A DNA stretch of 64,000 bases, taken from positions 62,001 to 126,000 of the forward strand of contig MHDU01000074.1 in the NCBI GenBank assembly GCA_001803635.1, given 5' to 3'. The DNA comes from Nitrospirae bacterium GWB2_47_37. GTDB taxonomy: Bacteria; Nitrospirota; Thermodesulfovibrionia; Thermodesulfovibrionales; Dissulfurispiraceae. Positions within the stretch are counted from its first letter, which is position 1, and each line of letters begins with the position of its first letter. Shown here piece by piece: positions 27,127 through 34,920 of this stretch. The position numbers were made by a program, and so were the translations under genes. The notes under the pieces are model-generated. The model saw nothing but the letters and a program-made list of their open reading frames with translations. It was not told where the DNA came from and did not search any database.

Positions 27127-28509
27127 ATGTCGGACAAGGGAAAATCCATAATCATCAAAAAAATCAAGAAGGGCCACGGCGGCCATCACGGCGGCGCGTG
27201 GAAAGTCGCGTATGCCGACTTCGTCACAGCTATGATGGCATTCTTCTTATTGTTGTGGCTTATGACAATGACCGACCAGCAGAAAAGAATAGCCTTATCG
27301 CAGTACTTTACGGATTTCAGTTTATTCGAAAAATCGGGCACAAGCATGTTTATGGAAGGACAATCCGGCGTTATGAAGGATGCCGGAGGCGGAAAAGTAA
27401 AGGCATTGGAGTTAGGACAAAAAACAGGGCTTGGGCCGGCTGAAAGTTTAAAGGATAAACTGAAAAAAGAAATAGAAGCTAAACTTCAGGCGCTGAAGGA
27501 TCAGGCGCTTATTGATATATTCGAAGGCGGCGTCAGGATACAGCTTGTCGATCTGGAGGGGAAATCAATGTTCCTCCCCGGCAGCGCGCAACTCAGCCAG
27601 AACGCTAAACAAATCATAAAGATAGTGACCGAAAATATAAAAGAACTGCCTAATAAGATTGCGGTGGAAGGCCATACGGACGCTGCACCGTTAAAAAAAG
27701 GGCAAATTACGAACTGGGAGCTTTCCACGGACAGGGCATCGTCCGCGCGGAGAGAGCTTGAATTAAACGGCATCAAACTTGGACAGATCGCAAGGGTTGT
27801 CGGTTATGCGGATACGGAACTCTTAGACCCTCAGAACCCCACCGATCCTAAAAACAGGAGGATAAGCATAATTCTGCTTCAGTCGAAAGTAGCGGAGATG
27901 ACCCAGCCCACAAAGGATACTGAGGCTAAACCGGCGCCGCATCTTGTGCCTCCACCGCCGCCTCCGTCGCAGGTACAGCAAGAGCCTGCGGTTAAAAAAG
28001 CGCCTGCATTTCCGCAGGAACAGAAGAAGGATGCCGGCGGACCGGATTTGGGCATAAGACCGAAGGGACCGATAGAAATTAAAGGTCCTATTAAGGATGT
28101 CGCGCCTTCATCCGGCGGACAGGTCAAACCTGTTCAGCCGAAGGCAGGGCAGCAAAAACAAGCCCCTGCCGAGAGACCTGCGCCTCCTCCTCCGCCTCCG
28201 TCGCCTAAGGTTGAGCCTCAGACAAAGAAACAGCCTGCGGAAAAATCTGCACCCAAACAGGATTTAGGCATAAAGCCCATAGCGCCTATAGTCCCCGGAG
28301 TGCAGGGTAAAGGACAGGCCCAACCTGTTCAGCCGAAGGCAGGGCAGCAAAAACAAGCCCCTGCCGAAAGGACTGCGCCTCCACCACCACCTCCTCCGAG
28401 ATCCGAACCGCAGAAGCAGCCTGCCGCAAAACCGGCTGTTAAACAGGAGCAGAAGAAGGCGATAGGCATAGAGCCTATCGCGCCTATCGTTCCCGGCATC
28501 GGGAAATAG
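27127..28509 (+). CDS. Flagellar stator protein MotB, second set, with Pro/Gln-rich repeat tail
   Basis: 460 residues. A His/Lys-rich N-terminus (KKGHGGHHGGAWKVAYADF) leads to the membrane helix with essential Asp31. The OmpA domain (about 140-260) is complete (VEGHTDAAPLKKGQITNWELSTDRASSARREL). Residues about 265-460 are a Pro/Lys/Gln-rich tail with three imperfect repeats: PVQPKAGQQKQAPAER + polyproline, ending GI+PIAPIVPG. This tail is unusual for MotB, which normally ends soon after OmpA. The repeat DNA at 28129-28175 and 28324-28370 is nearly identical. Confidence 0.93.
   Translation: MSDKGKSIIIKKIKKGHGGHHGGAWKVAYADFVTAMMAFFLLLWLMTMTDQQKRIALSQYFTDFSLFEKSGTSMFMEGQSGVMKDAGGGKVKALELGQKTGLGPAESLKDKLKKEIEAKLQALKDQALIDIFEGGVRIQLVDLEGKSMFLPGSAQLSQNAKQIIKIVTENIKELPNKIAVEGHTDAAPLKKGQITNWELSTDRASSARRELELNGIKLGQIARVVGYADTELLDPQNPTDPKNRRISIILLQSKVAEMTQPTKDTEAKPAPHLVPPPPPPSQVQQEPAVKKAPAFPQEQKKDAGGPDLGIRPKGPIEIKGPIKDVAPSSGGQVKPVQPKAGQQKQAPAERPAPPPPPPSPKVEPQTKKQPAEKSAPKQDLGIKPIAPIVPGVQGKGQAQPVQPKAGQQKQAPAERTAPPPPPPPRSEPQKQPAAKPAVKQEQKKAIGIEPIAPIVPGIGK
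28129..28370 (+). repeat. Internal repeats in the MotB C-terminal tail
   Basis: Two 47-nt stretches 195 nt apart are identical except for one synonymous change (GAG/GAA). Adjacent LGI+P units recur three times at the protein level. Confidence 0.85.
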
Positions 28510-28518
28510 GGGTTACGA

Positions 28519-28659
28519 TTAGTGCACGCCGTGGATCAGCATCGGCAGGCATCTTACGCATACGAGTTTATTTTCACCCGAATGTATGCATGGAAGATAT
28601 ACCCGCTCGTTATCGCTTGCCCCGCAGATAAAGCATTTTACCTCTTCGTTAGCCGACAT
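28519..28659 (-). CDS. 46-residue Cys/His-containing small protein
   Basis: MSANEEVKCFICGASDNERV is its first part. CFIC, then C-x-H, and CVRC-LP give a CxxC...C..H...CxxC arrangement likely to bind zinc. The family is not recognised. The start is supported by its position one base after the stop of the DUF1858 gene, and the reading frame has no other start. It ends nine bases from motB2 on the opposite strand. Its function is unknown; co-transcription with the DUF1858 protein suggests a shared redox or metal role. Confidence 0.7.
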   Translation of the reverse strand: MSANEEVKCFICGASDNERVYLPCIHSGENKLVCVRCLPMLIHGVH

Positions 28660-28660
28660 A

Positions 28661-28876
28661 TCAGTTGCCCTCCAGTTCATTGATCTCTTTTACGACCTTT
28701 TCGGGATCTATATTGTGCATCATGGCCCCGAATGCGATGGATTCGACCTTTATGCCCGGGCAGGTGAAGCATCCGTTCCCGAAGTATTTCTCGATAACCT
28801 TGGTTGCCGCCGGGTTCTCTTTGATAACATCCCCTATAACGGTATCCCTTGTCACTTTTGTTTTTGTTACTTCCAT
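28661..28876 (-). CDS. DUF1858 domain protein
   Basis: 71 residues matching DUF1858: TRDTVIGDVIKENPAATKVIEKYFGNGCFTCPG. The single CxxC-like pair lies in GCFTCPG. The family is small, often encoded near hybrid-cluster or redox proteins, and its role is not established. AGGAGGATGCT precedes the start. It forms a two-gene unit with the 46-residue protein downstream. Confidence 0.9.
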   Translation of the reverse strand: MEVTKTKVTRDTVIGDVIKENPAATKVIEKYFGNGCFTCPGIKVESIAFGAMMHNIDPEKVVKEINELEGN

Positions 28877-28976
28877 AGCATCCTCCTTTGAACTTTGGTT
28901 AATTTTAGAATATCAGAAATACAGAATTTCTTTTATGACGGCTGTCATATGACCTCAATACGTAATCATCGGGATA

Positions 28977-29132
28977 TGAGGCATACTTCAAAAGCCTTTA
29001 CTAAGTGTAGTTGCCGGTGCAATCCGGAGATTACCCTTGTCTCATTGAATAAGAAAGCAATGTTGTAGCTCACGAGAAAGAGAATGCTGTTATGATATTA
29101 CATATGAGTAAAGGCTTTTTCAGCACGCCTCA
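28977..29132. repeat. TIR element, copy B1 (156 bp)
   Basis: It starts TGAGGCATACTTCAAAAGCC and ends with the imperfect reverse complement (AAAGGCTTTTTCAGCACGCC). The internal sequence is almost identical to that of 39879-40034, including TAGTTGCCGGTGCAATCC and the GTTGTAGCTCACGAGAAAG block. No convincing ORF is present. Confidence 0.85.
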
Positions 29133-29189
29133 CATCCCAGAACTTGCAATTAAACATTTGAAAGATTTCAGCACAAAGCGCGGGTCCGC

Positions 29190-29372
29190 TTCAATGACTT
29201 TATCGACGAAACTTTTAAACTACATTCTCTTATGCGCGTCATCCGCATCGGCGGTATCTATTTTTATGAAACATACAGCATCTTTGCCTTGCACAAGAAA
29301 TAACACTTATAAAGGCGTTGAAGCGGATTTGCGCTTTGCGCTATTGAAGGCTTTGAAGCCGTGCCTTTCATG
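29190..29372. repeat. TIR element, degenerate copy B2
   Basis: It shares GTCATCCGCATCGG and the right end AAGGCTTTGAAGCCGTGCC with elements A and C2. The left end is degraded. Together with B1 it fills the 28.88-29.47 kb gap; an open frame across it (29092-29445) has no family-like features and is treated as chance. Confidence 0.6.
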
Positions 29373-29475
29373 CCTTTTTGACTACGGATTGCTGCCATAT
29401 GACCTCAATCATAGCGGTGCGAATTATTTTAGGTTATTATTGTGATAACATATAAACAAATCAGGAGGAGAAAGT

Positions 29476-29883
29476 ATGGAAAAATTCGTAAGGAACTTTA
29501 TTGTGATGAGCATCGTGTATTTAGCGCTCGCCGCGTTTTTCGGGATCATCATGTTCGCAAGCCCCTCGTATCTTTATCTCAAATTCGTGCATTCACACCT
29601 CAATATGCTGGGATGGGTGTCGATGATGATATACGGCGTAGGTTATCACATACTGCCGAGATTCGCGGGGAAAAAAATAAAAAGCGTAAAGATGGGAGAG
29701 GCGCAGTTTTACCTTGCCAATATCGGTCTAATCGGTATGCTTTTGTTTTACACTATGCAAATGAATAACCCTGAGAATGCTTTGTACAGAGGACTTTCGG
29801 TCGCCTCCGGAATTATGGAGACCGTATCGATATTCCTGTTCTTCTATAATATGCTTGCCACCCTTTTTTCTAAAGGGGAGTAG
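29476..29883 (+). CDS. Small membrane protein related to heme-copper oxidase subunit I
   Basis: 135 residues and four membrane helices. The segment FVHSHLNMLGWVSMMIYGVGYHILPRFAGK carries His residues resembling the heme-ligand helix of cbb3-type subunit I and NO reductase, but only a third of that protein's length is present. It may be a truncated derivative or a distinct heme or quinol-binding family. No partner oxidase genes are nearby. GGAGGAG lies before the ATG and a strong terminator follows. Confidence 0.7.
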   Translation: MEKFVRNFIVMSIVYLALAAFFGIIMFASPSYLYLKFVHSHLNMLGWVSMMIYGVGYHILPRFAGKKIKSVKMGEAQFYLANIGLIGMLLFYTMQMNNPENALYRGLSVASGIMETVSIFLFFYNMLATLFSKGE

Positions 29884-29896
29884 CCGGCTATTTTAT

Positions 29897-29951
29897 ACGG
29901 ACCGGGCATGGCTCAAAGCCTTTGTTTTAGCCGTACCCGGTCTGTATTTTA
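29897..29951. terminator. Rho-independent terminator after the oxidase-like gene
   Basis: A 17-bp stem with wobble pairs (ACGGACCGGGCATGGCT and AGCCGTACCCGGTCTGT) and a 15-nt loop is followed by ATTTT. Flanking A/T tracts could let it work in both directions. Confidence 0.85.
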
Positions 29952-30076
29952 AGTGTAAGGATCGCTTAATTTCGGTGATAGTGTTTTTTTTCCCCATTTG
30001 TTGTAAAATTTACTTAGTAACCCCCGTTAAAAGCCCCATTTTTAACGGGCAAATCCCACCCTTATAGGAGGCTGCC

Positions 30077-30307
30077 ATGAAGGAAGAAGAGGTCGTAGAG
30101 GCTTTAAAAAGGGAGAACGAGGAGTTCAAGCGTATTCATCAGGAGCATAGAGAGCTGGATAGCCAACTGCTGGAATATAATAAAAAATCCAGTTTTACCG
30201 CAGAAGAAGAAATAGAAATAAACAGGATTAAAAAAGAGAAACTTCACAAAAAAGACAAGATTGCGGAATTGATACGAGAGTACAAAAAACACCAGTCGAT
30301 GAATTAA
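30077..30307 (+). CDS. DUF465 (YdcH-like) small coiled-coil protein
   Basis: 76 residues, highly charged and helical (EEFKRIHQEHRELDSQLLEYNKK; EIEINRIKKEKLHKKDKIAELIREY), the DUF465 pattern. GGAGG lies before the ATG. Its role is unknown; family members are small soluble coiled coils. It precedes ilvD by 61 nt and may share its transcript. Confidence 0.88.
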   Translation: MKEEEVVEALKRENEEFKRIHQEHRELDSQLLEYNKKSSFTAEEEIEINRIKKEKLHKKDKIAELIREYKKHQSMN

Positions 30308-30368
30308 AAAAATAGTAATCATTCAGCAGGGTTAAACTAACTTTTGCAAAAGGGGAGATATTATTGTC

Positions 30369-32021
30369 ATGAGGAGTAAAACAATTAAGACCGGACTTGA
30401 GAGGATGCCGCACAGGGCGCTTCTTTACGCTACAGGCATTCCCAAGAGCGAGATGGATAAGCCTTTCATCGGGGTTGCCACCAGTTTTACCGATATTATA
30501 CCGGGACATATAGGCATGAGGGATCTCGAAAGGTTTATAGAGAAAGGGGTTCACACCGGCGGCGGTTATCCTTTCTTTTTCGGCATTCCGGGCATATGCG
30601 ACGGCATAGCTATGGGGCATAAGGGCATGCACTACTCGCTTCCTTCGAGGGAGTTGATTGCGGATATGGTAGAGACCATTGCCGAGGCGCATCAACTCGA
30701 CGGTCTTGTCCTTTTGACCAACTGCGACAAGATAACACCGGGAATGCTTATGGCAGCCGCGCGGTTGAATATCCCCAGTATTGTGGTTACCGCAGGGCCT
30801 ATGCTGTCGGGTCATTACAGGGGAAGGCGGTTGAACCTTACGAGCGATACCTTCGAGGCTGTCGGCAAATATAAAAAAGGACTGATAAAGGACACCGAAC
30901 TGCAGGCGCTCGAAATGTGCGCGTGTCCCGGAGCCGGATCGTGTCAGGGAATGTATACCGCCAACACTATGGCGTGCGTTACCGAATCCCTCGGAATGAG
31001 CCTGCCGGGCTGCGCGACATCGCCTGCCGTGCTCGCGCATAAAAAGAGGATCGCGTTTGAGAGCGGCATGAGCATAGTGAAAGCAGTGAAGAAAAATATC
31101 ACCCCAAGAAAGATAATGACCGAGAAGGCGTTCAGAAACGCGATAATGGTCGATCTCGCGCTCGGCGGCTCCACGAACACGGTGCTGCATATACCGGCGA
31201 TAGCGCACGATGCGGGGGTTTCATTGCCGCTTGAAGTTTTCGACGAACTGAGCAAAAAAACACCGCATATAGTCAATATGATACCGGGAGGCAGGCATTA
31301 CATGGAAGACCTCGATCATGCGGGCGGAATACCGGCTGTTCTGAAGAGATTGAAGGACATGCTGAATTCGAACCCTACAGTTTCAGGAAAGAACATCCTT
31401 GAAATTGCCGATGAAGCGGATATAACGGACGAAGACGTTATCAGGTCTACCGGAAATGCTTACCATAAAGAGGGCGGGATCGCGATTCTTAAAGGAAATA
31501 TAGCGCCTCAAGGGGCCGTAGTAAAGCAGACTGCTGTAAGCAAAAATATGATGAAATTCGAGGGAACCGTTAAGGCATTCGATTCCGAAGAAGCCGGTAT
31601 GAAGGCCATAATGGGAGGCAATATCAAGGCAGGAGACATTATTGTCATAAGATATGAGGGGCCTAAAGGCGGGCCGGGCATGAGAGAGATGCTCTCGCCG
31701 ACATCCGCTATCGCGGGCATGGGGCTCAGCGAATCCGTTGCCCTGATAACGGACGGAAGATTTTCCGGAGGAACCCGCGGGCCGTGCATAGGCCACGTAT
31801 CGCCTGAGGCGATGGAAGGCGGTCCGATTGCCGTATTGAAAAACGGCGATAAGATCAGAATAGATATTCCCAAGAGAAAGATTGAGGCGCTCATTTCGGA
31901 TGAAGAGATAAAAAAGAGGCTTTCACAGTGGAAGAGACCCGAGCCTAAGATCAAGAAAGGCTATCTTTCGAGATACGCGAAGCTCGTAAGCTCGGCAGGC
32001 AGCGGCGCGATAATGGAATAG
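30369..32021 (+). CDS. ilvD: Dihydroxy-acid dehydratase IlvD
   Basis: 550 residues. It converts 2,3-dihydroxy-isovalerate and methylvalerate into the keto acids of valine and isoleucine. Iron-sulfur Cys residues are seen in [10 protein letters not shown] and [20 protein letters not shown]. The C-terminal substrate segment ([24 protein letters not shown]) is conserved. No other branched-chain genes are adjacent. Confidence 0.97.
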   Translation: MRSKTIKTGLERMPHRALLYATGIPKSEMDKPFIGVATSFTDIIPGHIGMRDLERFIEKGVHTGGGYPFFFGIPGICDGIAMGHKGMHYSLPSRELIADMVETIAEAHQLDGLVLLTNCDKITPGMLMAAARLNIPSIVVTAGPMLSGHYRGRRLNLTSDTFEAVGKYKKGLIKDTELQALEMCACPGAGSCQGMYTANTMACVTESLGMSLPGCATSPAVLAHKKRIAFESGMSIVKAVKKNITPRKIMTEKAFRNAIMVDLALGGSTNTVLHIPAIAHDAGVSLPLEVFDELSKKTPHIVNMIPGGRHYMEDLDHAGGIPAVLKRLKDMLNSNPTVSGKNILEIADEADITDEDVIRSTGNAYHKEGGIAILKGNIAPQGAVVKQTAVSKNMMKFEGTVKAFDSEEAGMKAIMGGNIKAGDIIVIRYEGPKGGPGMREMLSPTSAIAGMGLSESVALITDGRFSGGTRGPCIGHVSPEAMEGGPIAVLKNGDKIRIDIPKRKIEALISDEEIKKRLSQWKRPEPKIKKGYLSRYAKLVSSAGSGAIME

Positions 32022-32023
32022 GA

Positions 32024-32986
32024 TCAGATTACCTTCAGCCCGTATTGCTCTATCAGCCGCAGATCGTCTTTGTATGTTCTGCCTGTGGTTGTCAGGTAAT
32101 TGCCGGTGAGCAGGGAATCCGCTCCTGCCATAAAAACCCATGAATTGAATTCGCCGAGTATCTGCGTCCTGCCGCCGCAAATTCTGATCTCTTTTTCGGA
32201 GAGTATAAACCGGTAAAGGCTTATGATCTTGAGAGCCTCTAAAGGATGGAGAAATTCTTTTTCCGACATGCAAGTGCCCTTGACCGGTATTAAAAAATTA
32301 ATAGGAACGGACGCTACATCGAGTTCCTTTATCGCAAAGGCCATGTCTATTCTGTCCTGCCACGTCTCGCCCATGCCGAAAATTCCGCCCGAACATACGG
32401 AAAGACCGGCGGATTGCGCTGCCTTTACGGTCTCTATCTTGTCGTAATACGTATGCGTCCTGCATATTGCCGGGAAAAATCTCTCCGACGTTTCGAGATT
32501 ATGGTGATAGCGTTCGAGCCCGCTGTTTTTCAGGGACAACAAATCATCCCTGTCTAAAAGCCCGAGCGTAGCGCATGGAAGAAGTCCTATGCCCCTGATA
32601 GCTTCTATCATGGACGCTATTTCGGCAAGCTCTTTTTGTGCCGTTTTTTTTCCGCTCGTGACCACGCAGAACCTTTTCACTCCGGCGTCCCTTGCCTCTC
32701 TTGCCTTTTCGAGAACTGCGTCCTTTTTCACGAGAGGATACACCGATACATCGGTCTTGTTTTTCGAGGATTGGGCGCAGTAAGAGCAATCTTCAGGGCA
32801 CGCTCCCGATTTAGCGTTTATGATCGCGCAAAGGTCTACGTATTCTCCCCTGAACTTTTTCCGTATGATATTGGCCGCGGAGAAGAGGTCGAATAAATCC
32901 GCATTTTGGATCTCAGATATCCGGAGAGCGTCGGATTTTGTTATGGGATTACCCGAAAGGATTTTATTTTTGAGCGAATTAATCAT
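32024..32986 (-). CDS. bioB: Biotin synthase BioB
   Basis: About 320 residues from the ATG at 32986. An upstream in-frame start (33040) would overlap acyP by 49 nt and is less likely. The radical SAM motif CPEDCSYCAQS and the IRICGGRTQ segment are conserved. It inserts sulfur into dethiobiotin. It is the last gene of the minus-strand operon and ends two bases from ilvD. Confidence 0.96.
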   Translation of the reverse strand: MINSLKNKILSGNPITKSDALRISEIQNADLFDLFSAANIIRKKFRGEYVDLCAIINAKSGACPEDCSYCAQSSKNKTDVSVYPLVKKDAVLEKAREARDAGVKRFCVVTSGKKTAQKELAEIASMIEAIRGIGLLPCATLGLLDRDDLLSLKNSGLERYHHNLETSERFFPAICRTHTYYDKIETVKAAQSAGLSVCSGGIFGMGETWQDRIDMAFAIKELDVASVPINFLIPVKGTCMSEKEFLHPLEALKIISLYRFILSEKEIRICGGRTQILGEFNSWVFMAGADSLLTGNYLTTTGRTYKDDLRLIEQYGLKVI

Positions 32987-32991
32987 GCTTG

Positions 32992-33267
32992 CTAATATCG
33001 TATCCTGAAATCGCTGAGGCCTTCTATAATGTTTTCCCATGTTACGTCCATATCCTTAACATTCGCATGGGGCGGGCCTTCATGACATCTTGTGACGGCT
33101 TTTTCGATTAATTCCTTTTCTCCCTCAAAGACGGCCTCGACTCTTCTGTCCGGCATGTTTCTTACCCATCCCGTAAGACCGAGAGAATCGGCGACTTCCT
33201 GCGTAAATGCCCTGTAGAATACCCCTTGGACCTTTCCTGAGATGTAAAGATGCGCCCGCGCCTTCAT
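32992..33267 (-). CDS. acyP: Acylphosphatase
   Basis: 91 residues, the usual size. The catalytic Arg in GKVQGVFYRAFTQEVAD and Asn in GWVRNMPDRRVEAVFEGE are present. It hydrolyses acyl phosphates in the cytoplasm. It lies 5 nt before bioB and 7 nt after the NlpC gene, consistent with one operon. Confidence 0.95.
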   Translation of the reverse strand: MKARAHLYISGKVQGVFYRAFTQEVADSLGLTGWVRNMPDRRVEAVFEGEKELIEKAVTRCHEGPPHANVKDMDVTWENIIEGLSDFRIRY

Positions 33268-33274
33268 GCGCCGC

Positions 33275-34255
33275 CTAATCTTGAGATGTTATCGGAGGGA
33301 TTTTCAGATCCTTGGACGGCTCGCTGATTTTTATTTCTTCTTCCTCTATCAATCTCTTAGCGCCGATAAAGCGCTTGAAATAGTAGGGGCTTTCGAGGCT
33401 GTCGATGGTTATTTTTTTAGATCTCGATGACGCGTGTATGAAAAGGTTGTTGCCTAAATATATGCCTACATGAGACGGGAAAGACGCGTATGTCCTGAAG
33501 AAGACGAGGTCTCCTATCGAAAGATCTTCCTTGTCGACAGGCTCTCCCACCCGGAACTGTTCCCTTGCGCTTCGCGGTATGGTTATACCTGTAATTCCGT
33601 ATACCTTTTGCACATACGCGGAGCAGTCCACTCCTATAGCGCCGTTGCCGCCGAACTTATAGGGGAGATGCAGCATTTTTTTTGCAAAGAGCATCAGCCG
33701 CTCCTTCACGCTCATCTTTGACAGGTCGTTGGAACTTGAAAGTTCTTTTACTTCCTCCAGACGCGCGGATGTTACGACCGGGTTGGCCTTTCTGTCATAC
33801 TGCACCTGAATCGACTTTATTATATCTTCCGGTTCAACGGGTTCCTCCATCTTTTCCGAAATGATAAGCGTTTGTCCGATTTTCAGGGAATTCTTCTTAA
33901 GCGCGTTCAGTTCCTTCAGTTCTTCTATGCTGAGATCGAACCGTTTTGCGATGCGGTATATGGTGTCTCCTTTTTTAACGGTGTATGTGTTTTCCGTACC
34001 TTTACTATGCGGTTTGCCCTTTGCGGAATTTTTACGGGCAACTTTCCTGTCGGCATTTTTTATCCGTATTTTTTGTCCGATCTTCAGTTTATTGGTTTTA
34101 AGGCCGTTTATCCGCTTTAATTCCGATTCGGAAATATCGAATTTTTTCGAGATTTTATATAGGGAATCGCCGTTTTTAACGGTATAGTTCGCGGCGGCAT
34201 ATACGGTCGAAGCCGAGAAAAGGAATAACGCTATGAATGCGAATATTTTTTTCAT
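33275..34255 (-). CDS. Secreted LysM-NlpC/P60 peptidoglycan hydrolase
   Basis: 326 residues from the ATG at 34255, chosen because GGAGGAGG lies 6 nt before it and a signal peptide (MKKIFAFIALFLFSASTVYA) follows. There are two LysM domains (about 22-65 and 88-131) and a C-terminal NlpC/P60 domain with catalytic Cys (GVDCSAYVQKVYG) and His (FPSHVGIYL). It cleaves peptide cross-links of peptidoglycan in the periplasm, probably for cell growth or separation. The 3' end of scpB reaches to within 30 nt upstream. Confidence 0.93.
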   Translation of the reverse strand: MKKIFAFIALFLFSASTVYAAANYTVKNGDSLYKISKKFDISESELKRINGLKTNKLKIGQKIRIKNADRKVARKNSAKGKPHSKGTENTYTVKKGDTIYRIAKRFDLSIEELKELNALKKNSLKIGQTLIISEKMEEPVEPEDIIKSIQVQYDRKANPVVTSARLEEVKELSSSNDLSKMSVKERLMLFAKKMLHLPYKFGGNGAIGVDCSAYVQKVYGITGITIPRSAREQFRVGEPVDKEDLSIGDLVFFRTYASFPSHVGIYLGNNLFIHASSRSKKITIDSLESPYYFKRFIGAKRLIEEEEIKISEPSKDLKIPPITSQD

Positions 34256-34283
34256 TAATTCCTCCTCCAGTCTAAATTCAAAA

Positions 34284-34835
34284 TTACGCCGCTTCATCTT
34301 TCAAAAAGTCGTTAATCGGCGGCAGGTCGCTTAAATTCTTAAGGCCGAAGTACTGCAAAAATTCCTTTGTAGTGCCGTAAAGAAACGGCCTTCCGGGCGT
34401 CTCTTTCTTTCCCACAATTTTAATGAGCCGCTTGTCGAGCAGGCTCTTTACTGCACCGTCGGAATTGACCCCTCTCAACTGGTCTATCTCGAGCTTGGTT
34501 ATCGGCTGCTTGTATGCCGTGATCGCCAATGTTTCGAGAGCCGGAGACGACAGTTTATTCGTCTGATTTATGTTTTTGAATTTTTTAACGAACAACGAAA
34601 AGTCCGGATTGGTGACCATCTGATACCCGTCCGCGATCTCCGCGATGATAATGCCGGAATTCCGCTCTTTATACTCCGATATCAACCCGGCCATCAGGCG
34701 TTTTATATCGGCCTCGTTTATTTCCGTTGTCTTTACGAGGGCGCTTAATGCGACAGGTTCGCCTGCCGCGAACAGGAGCGCCTCAACGGCCGCCTTCCGG
34801 AGATGCTTCTCTTGCGATGCCTCCATTTCTTCCAT
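34284..34835 (-). CDS. scpB: Segregation and condensation protein ScpB
   Basis: 183 residues with two winged-helix domains: KAAVEALLFAAGEPVALSALVKTTEI and SPALETLAITAYKQPITKLEIDQLRGVNSDGAVKSLLDKRLI, the classic ScpB signature. It forms SMC-ScpAB condensin. scpA is not adjacent here, which is less common. An in-frame ATG nine bases downstream is an alternative start. Confidence 0.94.
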   Translation of the reverse strand: MEEMEASQEKHLRKAAVEALLFAAGEPVALSALVKTTEINEADIKRLMAGLISEYKERNSGIIIAEIADGYQMVTNPDFSLFVKKFKNINQTNKLSSPALETLAITAYKQPITKLEIDQLRGVNSDGAVKSLLDKRLIKIVGKKETPGRPFLYGTTKEFLQYFGLKNLSDLPPINDFLKDEAA

Positions 34836-34843
34836 TGCGGAAG

Positions 34844-34873
34844 ATTATAACAAAAAACAGCTTGAAATTCCAA
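34844..34873 (-). promoter_or_regulatory. Sigma70-type promoter of the scpB operon
   Basis: On the minus strand TTGGAA-N18-TATAAT lies just upstream of scpB. The predicted start is within a few bases of the first ATG, so translation may begin at the second ATG (34826) or on a nearly leaderless transcript. Confidence 0.6.
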
Positions 34874-34920
34874 GAAAACGTCGGTTAGTATAAGAAAACA
34901 ATCGAGGTGGATAAACTAAA

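Noticed and set aside
28960-29140. Possible CRISPR array
   Set aside because: Repeats are long, inverted, few and not regularly spaced; no cas genes are present.
29092-29445. 117-residue open frame in the repeat-rich gap
   Set aside because: It runs through elements B1 and B2, has no family features or good ribosome-binding site, and the matching copy at 39.9 kb does not keep the frame.
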